Of a stretch of DNA of 64,000 bases, positions 42,379-51,253 are shown piece after piece. Made by a program: the position numbers and the translations under genes. Source of the DNA: Celeribacter indicus (GTDB lineage Bacteria > Pseudomonadota > Alphaproteobacteria > Rhodobacterales > Rhodobacteraceae); assembly GCF_000819565.1 (NCBI RefSeq), contig NZ_CP004393.1, positions 992,001 through 1,056,000 of the forward strand. The letters are read 5' to 3'. Position 1 is the stretch's first letter. Each line of letters starts with the position of its first letter. The notes under the pieces are model-generated. The model had not been told where the DNA came from. It was given only the letters and a program-made list of their open reading frames with translations, and made no database searches.

Positions 42379-43125
42379 TCAGGCGAGGCCTTGCAGACGC
42401 TGAAGCTCCTGCAAGGGCGGTGTGTCGGAAATCTGTTTGGGCTCGAGCAGGGGCCATTTCACGCCACAGGGCCGCTTGGCCCGGCGTTTGACGACATGGA
42501 CGCGCGTGGGGGTAAATATGGTGTCCACCAGAATGTCGGTTTCCGACGGTTGCAACTGATCCTCGACCAGCTGCACGTCATGCACCACTGCATGAACGGG
42601 CGTGTCCTCGTCCACGAGGCCGAGGTCGGTGAACATGCCCCATTCCAGGTCAAAGAAGCCATGCCCCTTGCCAAAGCGGACTCCGTTGAGCGACACCGCC
42701 GAAGCGCCCGTCACGAGGTAGTCGAACCGGCCTTTCCGCGCGATTTCCTCGAGCGTGATCGGCACAGCGAAATGCTCCATGCCGTCCAGCCAAGAGGCGT
42801 AAAGCGCGGCACCCTCAGGCACCGTAGCGGGATCGAGGTAAAGGAAACCGCGGTAAATGCCATAGGTCGACATCACGAAGGGCTTACCGGCCTCGATCAT
42901 CCGACGCCGGAGGTCCGCAAGGCAGTTGTCGGGCGTGATGAATGCAAAGCTGCTGTTTTGGTAGGCGGGATCCTGAACGACACGCTCGGTTGCCGCCTCG
43001 GACCCTTCGAAATCGGGGATGACTTCTGCAAAGTTCATGTGAAACCGAGTATCCGGTCTCGCCACATCCTTCAGTTTCGCCCATATCTTTTCACGGATTG
43101 TCTTGGAGGTCGACATTTTGCCCAT
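42379..43125 (-). CDS. 5-formyltetrahydrofolate cyclo-ligase paralogue (COG0212 type)
   Basis: 248 residues. The N-terminal half matches the family (REKIWAKLKDVARPD, DPAYQNSSFAFITPDNCLAD and LRRRMIEAGKPFVMSTYGIY). The C-terminal half has YLVTGASAVSLNGVRFGKGHGFFDLEW, a glycine-rich loop that aligns with the nucleotide/folate loop of cyclo-ligases. Comparative genomics has linked such paralogues to thiamine metabolism rather than folate. The start is ATG 43125 or 43116. It heads the ABC operon and is divergent from an RpiR gene. Confidence 0.82.
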   Translation of the reverse strand: MGKMSTSKTIREKIWAKLKDVARPDTRFHMNFAEVIPDFEGSEAATERVVQDPAYQNSSFAFITPDNCLADLRRRMIEAGKPFVMSTYGIYRGFLYLDPATVPEGAALYASWLDGMEHFAVPITLEEIARKGRFDYLVTGASAVSLNGVRFGKGHGFFDLEWGMFTDLGLVDEDTPVHAVVHDVQLVEDQLQPSETDILVDTIFTPTRVHVVKRRAKRPCGVKWPLLEPKQISDTPPLQELQRLQGLA

Positions 43126-43132
43126 TTCGTGC

Positions 43133-43169
43133 GTTTCATTGTTTCATAAGAATGAAACATTGGTTTCAT
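43133..43169. promoter_or_regulatory. GTTTCAT/ATGAAAC operator between RpiR and the ABC operon
   Basis: A perfect palindrome TGTTTCAT-AAGA-ATGAAACA (43140-43159) is flanked by two extra GTTTCAT half-sites (43133-43139 and 43163-43169). It sits directly before both divergent start codons and is the likely RpiR binding site. Confidence 0.75.
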
Positions 43170-43191
43170 ACATCAAGAGAAATCGTACCCT

Positions 43192-44040
43192 ATGGCCTCT
43201 CGCCTGATCCTCAGAATTCAGGAGCGTTCCGCGCGACTGACGTCGAGTGAGAAGAAGATCGCTCAGGTTCTGCTGCAAAATCAGAGCCTTGTTGAAACGC
43301 ATACCGCCACGGAGCTGGCCCGACTGGCGGGGGTTTCGAAAGCGACAACTGCCCGTTTTTTCCGCAGTTTGGGGTATGCGGACTTTGAAGAGGTCCGGCT
43401 ACAGGCCCGTGAAGAGCGCAACCGGCGCGAACCCTATGCGGACAGCGAATCGGTCGCCCAGCCTGCGACATTCGGACGAACCATTTCCGATCACCTGGAG
43501 CTGGAACTGCGCAACTTGACACGCACGTTCGAGGAGCTGCGGTCGGATCTTTTGCCCGATATCGCCCAGGTTCTGGAAGATGCGCCCCGTATCTGGTTCG
43601 TGGGCTTTGGCGATGAACAGGGGCTGGCCCGGTTGGGTCAGTCGCTGTTTGCGCGATTGCGTCATGGTGTTCACGAATTGAGAGGGCAAGGGCAGTCTTG
43701 GGCGAATGAGCTTTCGATGACAGGGCTCCGTGACGCATTGATACTTTTGACCTTCGAGCCGCGTCCAAAGGTGCTGCGACCATTATTGGCCCATGCCCGC
43801 ACCACGCGCATGCGGGTGATCACGCTCACGGATCATGTCTATGCACCTCAGGCGGAGCGGTTCTCCGAAATTGTCCTTCCGTGCCATGTCGCCAGTTACG
43901 GCGCCTTTCCGACACACGCCACGATGTCATCGGTCTTGCGGTTGATCGCTGTGGCTTATATGGGCCGCAATCCCGAGGCTGTCGGGCAGCGCATCTCCAC
44001 CTTGGCAGCTATTGATGAAGAGCTGGACCTGTTCGAGTAG
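43192..44040 (+). CDS. MurR/RpiR family transcriptional regulator
   Basis: 282 residues. The HTH_6 domain (about residues 1-77) reads TSSEKKIAQVLLQNQSLVE then TATELARLAGVSKATTARFF. The SIS domain (about residues 125-265) has RIWFVGFGDEQGLARLGQSL and LILLTFEPRPKVLRPLL. It binds phosphosugar-like or related effectors. It is divergent from the ABC/cyclo-ligase operon over a palindromic operator and likely represses both. Confidence 0.92.
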   Translation: MASRLILRIQERSARLTSSEKKIAQVLLQNQSLVETHTATELARLAGVSKATTARFFRSLGYADFEEVRLQAREERNRREPYADSESVAQPATFGRTISDHLELELRNLTRTFEELRSDLLPDIAQVLEDAPRIWFVGFGDEQGLARLGQSLFARLRHGVHELRGQGQSWANELSMTGLRDALILLTFEPRPKVLRPLLAHARTTRMRVITLTDHVYAPQAERFSEIVLPCHVASYGAFPTHATMSSVLRLIAVAYMGRNPEAVGQRISTLAAIDEELDLFE

Positions 44041-44312
44041 CCGCAAAACGTCCCGGATGTATCCAGTTTGCCGTAGAGCGTAGCGTCGATTTCGCCGCGT
44101 TTGGGGCTTGGCGTGAGTATGATCTGCTTCGGCCGCTTCCTGACGCTCGGCAGAGAGACAGGCCTCTTAAACTTTGCGACCTTTTTTGCATAGATCGCCG
44201 AAGCCGTCGGCAGCGGTCTGGTTGGTCCTCCGGCGCATGGGCGAGGAGAGCCGTCAACTCGGCCATGCGGGCTTCGAATGCGGTCATCTTCTCCTTTATC
44301 GGTGGATGACAC
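44041..44312 (-). pseudogene. Degenerate serine-recombinase C-terminal fragment
   Basis: On the minus strand MTAFEARMAELTALLAHAPE and, in another frame, IILTPSPKRGEIDATLYGKL resemble the C-terminal zone of large serine recombinases. The frame changes in between, and the catalytic domain is absent. It starts immediately after the RpiR stop. Confidence 0.5.
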
Positions 44313-44711
44313 ATTCCTTAGGCAACGGACTCGACATTCTGGTCACTCGGCAGGATCACCCCGTTCCCGGCGTAGCTCTTCCCGCCCTCTTATTAGGCAA
44401 ACGGATATTTCGTTTGTAGCTTTTGTAGCTGTTCGCTCCCCGCATGCCTCGTCCCGACGAGGGAGGCCGCAGAAAAGATGTGCGCCGCCATGGTGGATGG
44501 AGCAGCGTTGTCGGGAGTGAATAAAGTCGCCGTTTCAGGTGTTTACCTTTCGGTTCGATCAACGGGCATTCATATCCGTGGGCGGAAGAATAGGGGTAAA
44601 CTTATATGTGCTGAAAATAATACCCGGAATAGTCGGTATTAGACCGCCGCTGCGAATCGGACCTAGAGTTCGGGGGTGAATGATGGTTCCTCCGACCTCC
44701 AAGGCAGGCAA
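44313..44711. other. Boundary region upstream of the MFS gene
   Basis: 399 bp without a supported gene. AT-richer than the surroundings around 44590-44640. It contains a perfect inverted repeat described separately and probably the promoter of the catabolic cluster. Confidence 0.45.
44618..44641 (+). promoter_or_regulatory. Inverted repeat TAATACC-N10-GGTATTA
   Basis: Perfect 7 bp arms (44618-44624 and 44635-44641), about 70 bp before the MFS start. The size and symmetry suit a dimeric regulator. Which protein binds is unknown; the cluster's LysR at 54306 is one candidate. Confidence 0.5.
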
Positions 44712-46139
44712 ATGCACGGCACAGCAAGCGACAAAAGCGTGATCGAAACGCCCCGGATTTTGCCCTGGGTTGTCGCCGGGGTATTCTACCTCGACAATTT
44801 CGACGCCGCCGCCATCGTTTCGATCCTGCCTGTCGTGGCGCGAGATTTTGGTGCTGGGGTGGGTGCGGCGAGCATGGCCGTTACCGCCTATCTGGTCGCC
44901 CTGGCGATCTTCACCCCGGTGTCCGGCTGGATGGCCGATCGGTTCGGGGGACGGCGGGTGCTGGCCAGCGCGCTCGCGGTCTTCGGGCTGGGCGCAGCAG
45001 GGGTGGCGCTCGCGAGCGGGTTGACGGGACTTGTGCTGGCTCGGGCGGTGCAGGGGGTCGGCGGAGCGATGATGGTCCCGGTCGGACGGGTGGTTATGAT
45101 GCGCAGCTTCCCCCGGTCGGAATTCGTTCGGGCAATGGCGATCGTCACCACACCAGCGATTCTGGGCGGTGTGTTGGCACCCTCGCTTGGCGGCGCGGCC
45201 GCGACATGGGGCTCTTGGCGATGGCTGTTCTGGGCCGAGTTGCCAGTCGCCCTGGCGGCAGCGGTGCTGGTGCTGCGCCATGTGCCAGCCGGCGCGCCGA
45301 TCGCGCCGCGTCCTCTCAGCCCCGCCGCCTTCGTGCTCTTCGGCGTTGCGCTGGCGGGACTGACGATTCTTTTCGGTATGGTATCGGCCGGCGCGGCAAG
45401 CGGTCTGCTGTTCTGGGGCTTGATGGCGGTGGTGTTGCCGACGGGCGCGCTTGCACTCTGGTACAACCGGCGCGCGGCAGTGCCGCTGTTCGATTTCGCG
45501 CTTTTGCGCCGCAGGAGCTTCGCCGCCGCCATCGGCCCCGGCACTTTGTTCTTCATGACCGCCGGCGCGGTGCCCTTCTTGCTACCGATGCTGTTCCAGA
45601 TCGGTCTTGGCCGTAATGCCTTCGAGAGCGGAATGTTCACACTCGTCTGGGCGCTTGTTGCGCTGGTGATGAAGGCGACGACCCCAACCGTGCTGCGCCG
45701 CTTCGGCTTCCGCACGGTGCTCTGCACCAATGCCGCCATCCTCGCTGCCGCCAGTCTGGGTGCGGCGATGATCGGCCCGGCGATGCCGATCGTGGTGCTG
45801 ATGGGGGTGCTGGTCGCCTACGGGGTAGCGCGGTCGCTGCAATTCTCGGTGGTGGCTTCCTTCACCTATGCCGAGATCGAGCCGAACGATGTCGGTGCCG
45901 CCACCGGCTTTGCCGGCATGGTGCGGCAATTGTCCAACAGCCTTGGTGTCGCGCTCGCCGCCGTGGTGCTTGTGCTGATCGCGGGGGGAGGGGAGCCGTC
46001 GGCGACCGACATCAACCTTACTTTCGGGATACTGGCGGCGCTGCCGGCCGTGGCTGCGCTCATGTTCCTGCGGCTGCCGCGCGATATCGGTGCGGCGATG
46101 AGCGGACACCTGCCGCGCGGGAGGGCGGCCCCGACGTGA
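44712..46139 (+). CDS. MFS transporter (DHA2-like)
   Basis: About 475 residues with roughly 14 hydrophobic helices. MFS motif A is GWMADRFGGRRVL after helix 2, and the motif C-like TTPAILGGVLAPSLGG is in helix 5. The family exports drugs or moves small organic acids. ATG 44712 is preferred over GTG 44676, since MHGTASDKS is a more usual N-terminus. The adjacent operon imports and degrades an unknown compound, so it may handle the substrate or export a toxic intermediate. Confidence 0.85.
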   Translation: MHGTASDKSVIETPRILPWVVAGVFYLDNFDAAAIVSILPVVARDFGAGVGAASMAVTAYLVALAIFTPVSGWMADRFGGRRVLASALAVFGLGAAGVALASGLTGLVLARAVQGVGGAMMVPVGRVVMMRSFPRSEFVRAMAIVTTPAILGGVLAPSLGGAAATWGSWRWLFWAELPVALAAAVLVLRHVPAGAPIAPRPLSPAAFVLFGVALAGLTILFGMVSAGAASGLLFWGLMAVVLPTGALALWYNRRAAVPLFDFALLRRRSFAAAIGPGTLFFMTAGAVPFLLPMLFQIGLGRNAFESGMFTLVWALVALVMKATTPTVLRRFGFRTVLCTNAAILAAASLGAAMIGPAMPIVVLMGVLVAYGVARSLQFSVVASFTYAEIEPNDVGAATGFAGMVRQLSNSLGVALAAVVLVLIAGGGEPSATDINLTFGILAALPAVAALMFLRLPRDIGAAMSGHLPRGRAAPT

Positions 46140-46195
46140 CGGACTGGCCTTGAGGGGGAGGGGAGGCCCGGAAACATAAACAACAGGGAAATACG

Positions 46196-47719
46196 ATGAC
46201 ACTCAACCGCAGACGATTCCTCCAGACCGCCGGAACGCTCGCCGGGGCCGCGATCCTCGCTCGACCCGAACGTGTCCTCGCCGGCGCCGATGCCACGCTC
46301 ACTGTCGCGCTCGAATCCGTACCGAACCAGCTCGACCCGCTGCGCTACCAGACCAATCCGGGCTACCGGGTGATGGCCAACATGTACGATACGCTGCTGC
46401 GGGTGGATTATGCCGCTGATGGCGCGCTGCGCCCAGGTCTCGCCGAGAACTGGACGCGGGTCGATGCGCAGACAATCGACCTCGTCCTGCGGCAGGGCGT
46501 CAAATTCCACGACGGCAATACAATGACCGCCGAAGATGTGATATTCTCGCTCTCGGAGGTGCGTCTCGCCGATCCGGATTCACCCGGCTTCGGTACCGCC
46601 CAGCAATTCCTTTCGACCATTTCCGGCGCGGCGAAGATCGACGACCAGACGGTACGGGTAACGTCCTCGGTGCCCGATCCGGCGCTGGAGAAGCGGCTCA
46701 GCACCTGGGGGTCGCAGATCATTCCCAAGGCGGCGTTCGAGGCAGCGGGATGGGATGGCTTCGCACAGGCCCCGATCGGTACCGGCCCGTTTCGGTTCAA
46801 GGCGCTCTCGCCTGAGGCGGTGACGTTGGTCACCCACGCGGAATACTGGGACGGGGCGCCGGGTGCGGCGGGGCTTGTGTTCCGCTCCGTGCCCGAATTG
46901 TCGTCGCGTATCGCCGGGCTGCAGGCGGGCGAGTTTGACGTGATCGCCGATGTTCCGCCCGACCAGTTCTCTGCTGTTGCCGGTTCGGATGACCTCTCTA
47001 TCACCGGCGGACCCATTTCCTCGATCCGGGTGGTCAAGTTCGACACCCGCAACGAAACGCTGAAGGACGCCCGCGTGCGCCGCGCGCTCGGTCTCGCGAT
47101 CGACCGGCAGGCAATCGTCGACGCGCTCTGGCAGGGGCTGGTCGACGTGCCCAACGGTCATCAGCTGAAGTCCTACGGCGAGCTCTACTTCGCTGATCAT
47201 CCAGCCTATGTCTATGATCCGGAACAGGCGAAGTCACTGCTTCGGGAAGCCGGCTACGACGGCACGCCGATCCCCTACCGTATTCGCACCAACGCGTACG
47301 GCCCCGAACTCGCGACGGCGCAGATCCTCGTCTCGATGTGGGAAGCGGTGGGCCTGAAGATCGACCTTCAGATCAAGGAGAACTTTGCCCAGATGCTCGA
47401 GTTCCCCGGTACCGGAATGCGCAACGGCGTCGATCCGGTTCTGGTGAACGAGCCGCTGTTCGGTATCTGGCGCTCCTATAACGAAAGCGAGCGCGAGGTT
47501 TGGTCCAACGAGGCGTTCTATGAGGCGGGTCATATCTTCGAATCGAGCATGGACCTCCCCACCCGGCAGACCGCGCTGCGCAAGATGCTCGACATCTTCG
47601 ACGCCGACCCGCCGGCAGTCATCCTGCACAACATGGGCCTGTTCTACGGCAAGCGGAAGGCGCTCGGCTGGACGCCAATTCCCAATGTCTACATGGACTT
47701 CCGTGGCGTCGTGGCGTGA
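46196..47719 (+). CDS. Oligopeptide/dipeptide-type ABC substrate-binding protein
   Basis: 507 residues with a Tat signal (NRRRFLQTAGTLAGAAIL). The SBP_bac_5 signature is LRPGLAENWTRVDAQTID then LRQGVKFHDGNTMTAEDV, and the rest follows family order (DPVLVNEPLFGIW, LHNMGLFYGKRKALGW). It captures a peptide-like or other small organic substrate in the periplasm. Its stop overlaps the ATPase gene start. Confidence 0.92.
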   Translation: MTLNRRRFLQTAGTLAGAAILARPERVLAGADATLTVALESVPNQLDPLRYQTNPGYRVMANMYDTLLRVDYAADGALRPGLAENWTRVDAQTIDLVLRQGVKFHDGNTMTAEDVIFSLSEVRLADPDSPGFGTAQQFLSTISGAAKIDDQTVRVTSSVPDPALEKRLSTWGSQIIPKAAFEAAGWDGFAQAPIGTGPFRFKALSPEAVTLVTHAEYWDGAPGAAGLVFRSVPELSSRIAGLQAGEFDVIADVPPDQFSAVAGSDDLSITGGPISSIRVVKFDTRNETLKDARVRRALGLAIDRQAIVDALWQGLVDVPNGHQLKSYGELYFADHPAYVYDPEQAKSLLREAGYDGTPIPYRIRTNAYGPELATAQILVSMWEAVGLKIDLQIKENFAQMLEFPGTGMRNGVDPVLVNEPLFGIWRSYNESEREVWSNEAFYEAGHIFESSMDLPTRQTALRKMLDIFDADPPAVILHNMGLFYGKRKALGWTPIPNVYMDFRGVVA

Positions 47720-49362
47720 TGGAGGGCGGTTTGGGAAACGGGCCCCGGACGGGCCGCAACGACAATCCTCGCCGGGTCTGCATCGTTGAGAATCTGGGCG
47801 TGGCGATCGAGGGCGGGCGGCAAATTATCGAGGATGTCTCCTTCACCATCCGTCAGGGCGAATATTTCGCGCTGGTTGGCGAAAGCGGCTCGGGCAAGAG
47901 CGTAACCTGCCATGCAATGATGCGGATCCTGCCGTTCCGGCCGAAGATCTCGGGGAGGATCATCGTCGACGGCTCCGATGTCTGGACGCTGTCGCCGGGC
48001 CACCTGCGACAGTTCCGGCAGCGTTCTGTCGGCATGATCTTTCAGGATCCGCTGGCCGCGCTCAACCCGGTGCGCCGGATCGGGGCGCAGATGGTCGAAA
48101 CGCTGCGCCTGCATCATCCCGATGCGCCGAAATCCGAGCTTGAGGATCGCGCGGTCGAGGCGTTGCGTGCAGTGCGGGTGGCCAAGCCCGGCGAGCGCCT
48201 CTCGGTCTATCCTCACCAACTTTCGGGCGGGCTCAATCAGCGGGTGATGATCGCCTTCGCGCTGATGGGCGACCCGGCGCTGCTGGTTGCCGACGAGCCG
48301 ACGACCGCGCTCGACATGTCGGTACAGGCGGAGATCCTTGATCTGATCGACGAGTTGCGTGCCGCAAAGGGACTTACAGTGCTGATGGTGACGCATGACC
48401 TGGGCATCGTGGCCGACCGCGCAACCGGCCTCGCTGTAATGCAAGGAGGGCGGCTCGTGGAGGCCGGACCGACGCGCGATGTCGTGGCGGCGCCGAAGGC
48501 CGAATATGCGCGAAAGCTCTTTGCCGCTGCGCGGGTGGAATGGAACACCGCGCCGCTGCCGCCCGCGATGCGCCCCGTGCCGGTGCTGCGTTTCGAAAGT
48601 GTCAACAAATCTTATGCGCCGCAAGGCCGCGCGGGGGGCGAGCGGGTGGTCGCGGCTGAAAAGGTGTCCTTCGAAGTTGGCGCGGGCGAGATCGTTGCGC
48701 TGGTGGGCGAGAGCGGCTCGGGCAAGACCACGGCGGCGAAGATGGCCATGGGCCTTGTGCAGCCCGACAGCGGCCGGATCGAACTGCCGCGCAACGATGG
48801 CCGACCGTTGCGGCCGCAGATGGTGTTCCAGCACCCGCGCGATTCGCTCGACGCGCTGATGACGCTCGACGCACAGTTCCACGAGGTGCTGCGGGTCCAC
48901 GGCTGGCGTGACGCTGCCCGTCGCGAGGCTCGGATCGGGGAGATCTGCGACAGCGTCGGCCTCGGTCGGGCGCTGCTCCACCGGCGCCCCGGCTTTCTGT
49001 CCGGCGGTGAGGCGCAGCGCGCCGTGATCGCTCGGGCGCTGCTGCTGGAACCGGATCTGCTGCTCGCCGACGAACCGCTCTCGGCGGTGGATGTTCAGAT
49101 CCAGAAACAGATCGTCGCCTGCTTCCGTCGCCTGCGTGACGAACTCGGCATCGCCATCCTGCTTATTACCCATGACCTGCGGATCGTGCTCGAACTTGCC
49201 GACCGGGTAGTGGTGATGCGCGACGGTCGCGTCGTCGAGGACGTGCCGCTGGCTGATTTCGCCGATGGCGCGCGCGACCCTTACACCCAACGGCTGATCG
49301 ATGCGATCCCTGGCCGGAATCTCGTCGCCGGCTCTGTGACCGAGGAGCGGGCCCCGGCATGA
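47719..49362 (+). CDS. Fused DppD-DppF ABC ATPase
   Basis: About 547 residues with two complete ATPase halves. Half 1: Walker A GESGSGKSVTCHAMMR, signature LSGGLNQRVMIAFAL, Walker B LLVADEPTTALD. Half 2: Walker A GESGSGKTTAAKMAMG, signature LSGGEAQRAVIARAL, Walker B LLLADEPLSAVD. The order DppD then DppF is normal, but they are usually separate genes. The start is ATG 47719, or GTG 47716 overlapping the previous stop. Confidence 0.92.
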   Translation: MEGGLGNGPRTGRNDNPRRVCIVENLGVAIEGGRQIIEDVSFTIRQGEYFALVGESGSGKSVTCHAMMRILPFRPKISGRIIVDGSDVWTLSPGHLRQFRQRSVGMIFQDPLAALNPVRRIGAQMVETLRLHHPDAPKSELEDRAVEALRAVRVAKPGERLSVYPHQLSGGLNQRVMIAFALMGDPALLVADEPTTALDMSVQAEILDLIDELRAAKGLTVLMVTHDLGIVADRATGLAVMQGGRLVEAGPTRDVVAAPKAEYARKLFAAARVEWNTAPLPPAMRPVPVLRFESVNKSYAPQGRAGGERVVAAEKVSFEVGAGEIVALVGESGSGKTTAAKMAMGLVQPDSGRIELPRNDGRPLRPQMVFQHPRDSLDALMTLDAQFHEVLRVHGWRDAARREARIGEICDSVGLGRALLHRRPGFLSGGEAQRAVIARALLLEPDLLLADEPLSAVDVQIQKQIVACFRRLRDELGIAILLITHDLRIVLELADRVVVMRDGRVVEDVPLADFADGARDPYTQRLIDAIPGRNLVAGSVTEERAPA

Positions 49363-49390
49363 ACTCGAGGCACAGGAGAAGGAGATTCCG

Positions 49391-50314
49391 ATGAACCTTT
49401 CCATACGTCTGTTGCGCGCGGTGATCTCGCTCTGGCTGATCGTCACGCTTGTCTTCGTCTGCCTCAGGCTGACCGGGGATCCGGTACTCGCCGTAGTCAA
49501 TCCCGACGACATGTCGTCCGAGATGCTTGAGAGCTATCGCCGACAGTGGGGCTATTCAGGTTCTATCTTTGACCAATATGCCACCTATTTCCTCCGCGTG
49601 GTACAGGGCGATCTCGGCACCTCTCAGATCAGCGGCAAGCCGGCGGTGACGGTGGTGCTGGAGCGCCTGCCGGCGACGCTCCAGCTCGTGGCGATCGCCA
49701 CGGTGCTTATGGTGGGCATCGGCGTGCCTCTCGGTACGCTCGCAGCGATGAACCCGGGCGGGCGGCTCGACACCGTGATCATGACCGGCTCGACCGTTGG
49801 CTTCGCTTTGCCGAACTTTGTCCTCGGCATCGGTCTGATCCTTGTGTTCTCGGTGATGTTCCGCCTGCTGCCTTCGGGCGGTACCGGCAGTGCACAGCAC
49901 CTCATCCTGCCGGCGCTCACTGTCGGGCTGGCAAAGGCGTCGATATTCACCCGCTTCGTACGCTCTGCCGTGCTTGATGCGATTAAGCTGCCCTGCGTGA
50001 CCTCGGCCACCGCGCGCGGTCTGCCGCCGGGGCAGGTGTTCTTCCGCCACATCCTGCCCAACTGCATGATCCCGCTCGTCACGATGCTGCCCTTGCTCGT
50101 CGGCGCAATGATCTCGGCAGGTGCGGTGGTCGAGACCGTCTTCGCCTGGCCCGGCATCGGCCGCCTGGTGATCGACAGCGTCTCGCAGCGCGATCTCGCC
50201 GTATTGCAGGCCACGATCATGCTCATCGCCTTTATCATGATCACCACCAATCTGCTGGTCGATGTCGCCTATGCCTGGCTCGACCCGCGCAGCACCGTGA
50301 GGAGCGCCACATGA
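49391..50314 (+). CDS. ABC transporter permease, DppB/OppB type
   Basis: 307 residues with the DppB pattern: an N-terminal helix, DPVLAVVNPDDMSSEMLESYR, WGYSGSIFDQYATYFLRVVQGDLGTS, and an EAA-loop region RGLPPGQVFFRHILPNCMIP. It forms one half of the membrane pore. It overlaps the DppC gene by 4 bp. Confidence 0.92.
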   Translation: MNLSIRLLRAVISLWLIVTLVFVCLRLTGDPVLAVVNPDDMSSEMLESYRRQWGYSGSIFDQYATYFLRVVQGDLGTSQISGKPAVTVVLERLPATLQLVAIATVLMVGIGVPLGTLAAMNPGGRLDTVIMTGSTVGFALPNFVLGIGLILVFSVMFRLLPSGGTGSAQHLILPALTVGLAKASIFTRFVRSAVLDAIKLPCVTSATARGLPPGQVFFRHILPNCMIPLVTMLPLLVGAMISAGAVVETVFAWPGIGRLVIDSVSQRDLAVLQATIMLIAFIMITTNLLVDVAYAWLDPRSTVRSAT

Positions 50315-51162
50315 CCGATATGCCGATCCCCAGGCGCCTCCACGTGGGTAGTGTCCCGCCCGGCGTCGCTCTGTCGATGCTGTGGCTGCTGGCGGCGGTG
50401 CTGACGATCGTGCTTGCGCCGTTTCTGCCGATCCCCGCGCCTGACAAGCTCGACCTGCTCGCGCGTCTCAATCCGCCCGTTGGCCTCGGCGGCGTGCCGG
50501 TCCATCCGCTCGGCACCGACGATCTCGGTCGCGACATCCTCGCCCGGCTGATTGCGGCGATGCGCACCAGTCTGCTGCTCGCCTTCTTCGCCACCATCCT
50601 CTCCGCCGTCCTCGGCACGCTGCTCGGCATCCTCGCCGCACATTTCGGCGGCTGGGTTGATCAGGCCGTGGTTGGCGCGGTCGACGCACAGGCCTCGGTG
50701 CCCTTCGTTATTGTCTCTCTCACCCTCACCGCCTTCTTCGGCAACCATCTCATGCTGTTTCTGTTCATCCTGAGCCTCTTCGGCTGGGAACGCTTCGCGC
50801 GGCTGTCGCGGGCGATGACACTGGTTGCGCGCGGGCGCGGCTATGTGCTGGCGATGTCCACGCTTGGATTTTCCTGGCCGCGGATCTACCTGCGCCACGT
50901 CCTTCCCAACATCGCCTCCTCCCTGCTCGTTACCGCAACGATCAACTTTCCCGAGGTGATTCTGCTGGAGACCTCGCTCTCCTTTCTCGGCCTTGGGATT
51001 CAGCCGCCGATGTCCTCGCTCGGCTCGATGGTCGGGCTCGGGCGCAATTACCTCACGACTGCCTGGTGGATCGCCGCGATGCCCGCTGCGGCGATCTTCC
51101 TCTCTACTCTCGCCGTCAGCCTGATTGGAGACTGGGCACGCGCCCGGATCTCGCGGAGTTGA
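50311..51162 (+). CDS. ABC transporter permease, DppC/OppC type
   Basis: 283 residues. The family motif HPLGTDDLGRDILARLIAAMR is present, as is the EAA loop (LGFSWPRIYLRHVLPNIASSL), and it ends ISLIGDWAR-like. It completes the importer. It starts within the DppB stop codon region (ATGA). Confidence 0.92.
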   Translation: MTDMPIPRRLHVGSVPPGVALSMLWLLAAVLTIVLAPFLPIPAPDKLDLLARLNPPVGLGGVPVHPLGTDDLGRDILARLIAAMRTSLLLAFFATILSAVLGTLLGILAAHFGGWVDQAVVGAVDAQASVPFVIVSLTLTAFFGNHLMLFLFILSLFGWERFARLSRAMTLVARGRGYVLAMSTLGFSWPRIYLRHVLPNIASSLLVTATINFPEVILLETSLSFLGLGIQPPMSSLGSMVGLGRNYLTTAWWIAAMPAAAIFLSTLAVSLIGDWARARISRS

Positions 51163-51253
51163 CCTCCCGCCGACCACACCCAGACCCCCTGCTGCCTCGG
51201 CGGCCACCGGGCCCGCGCCTGCAACCGACCGGAGCCCAGAACCGGAGCTCCGC

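Noticed and set aside
47689..49512. Long minus-strand frame (607 codons) opposite the Dpp ATPase
   Set aside because: It mirrors the conserved ATPase motifs on the other strand; no domain of its own.
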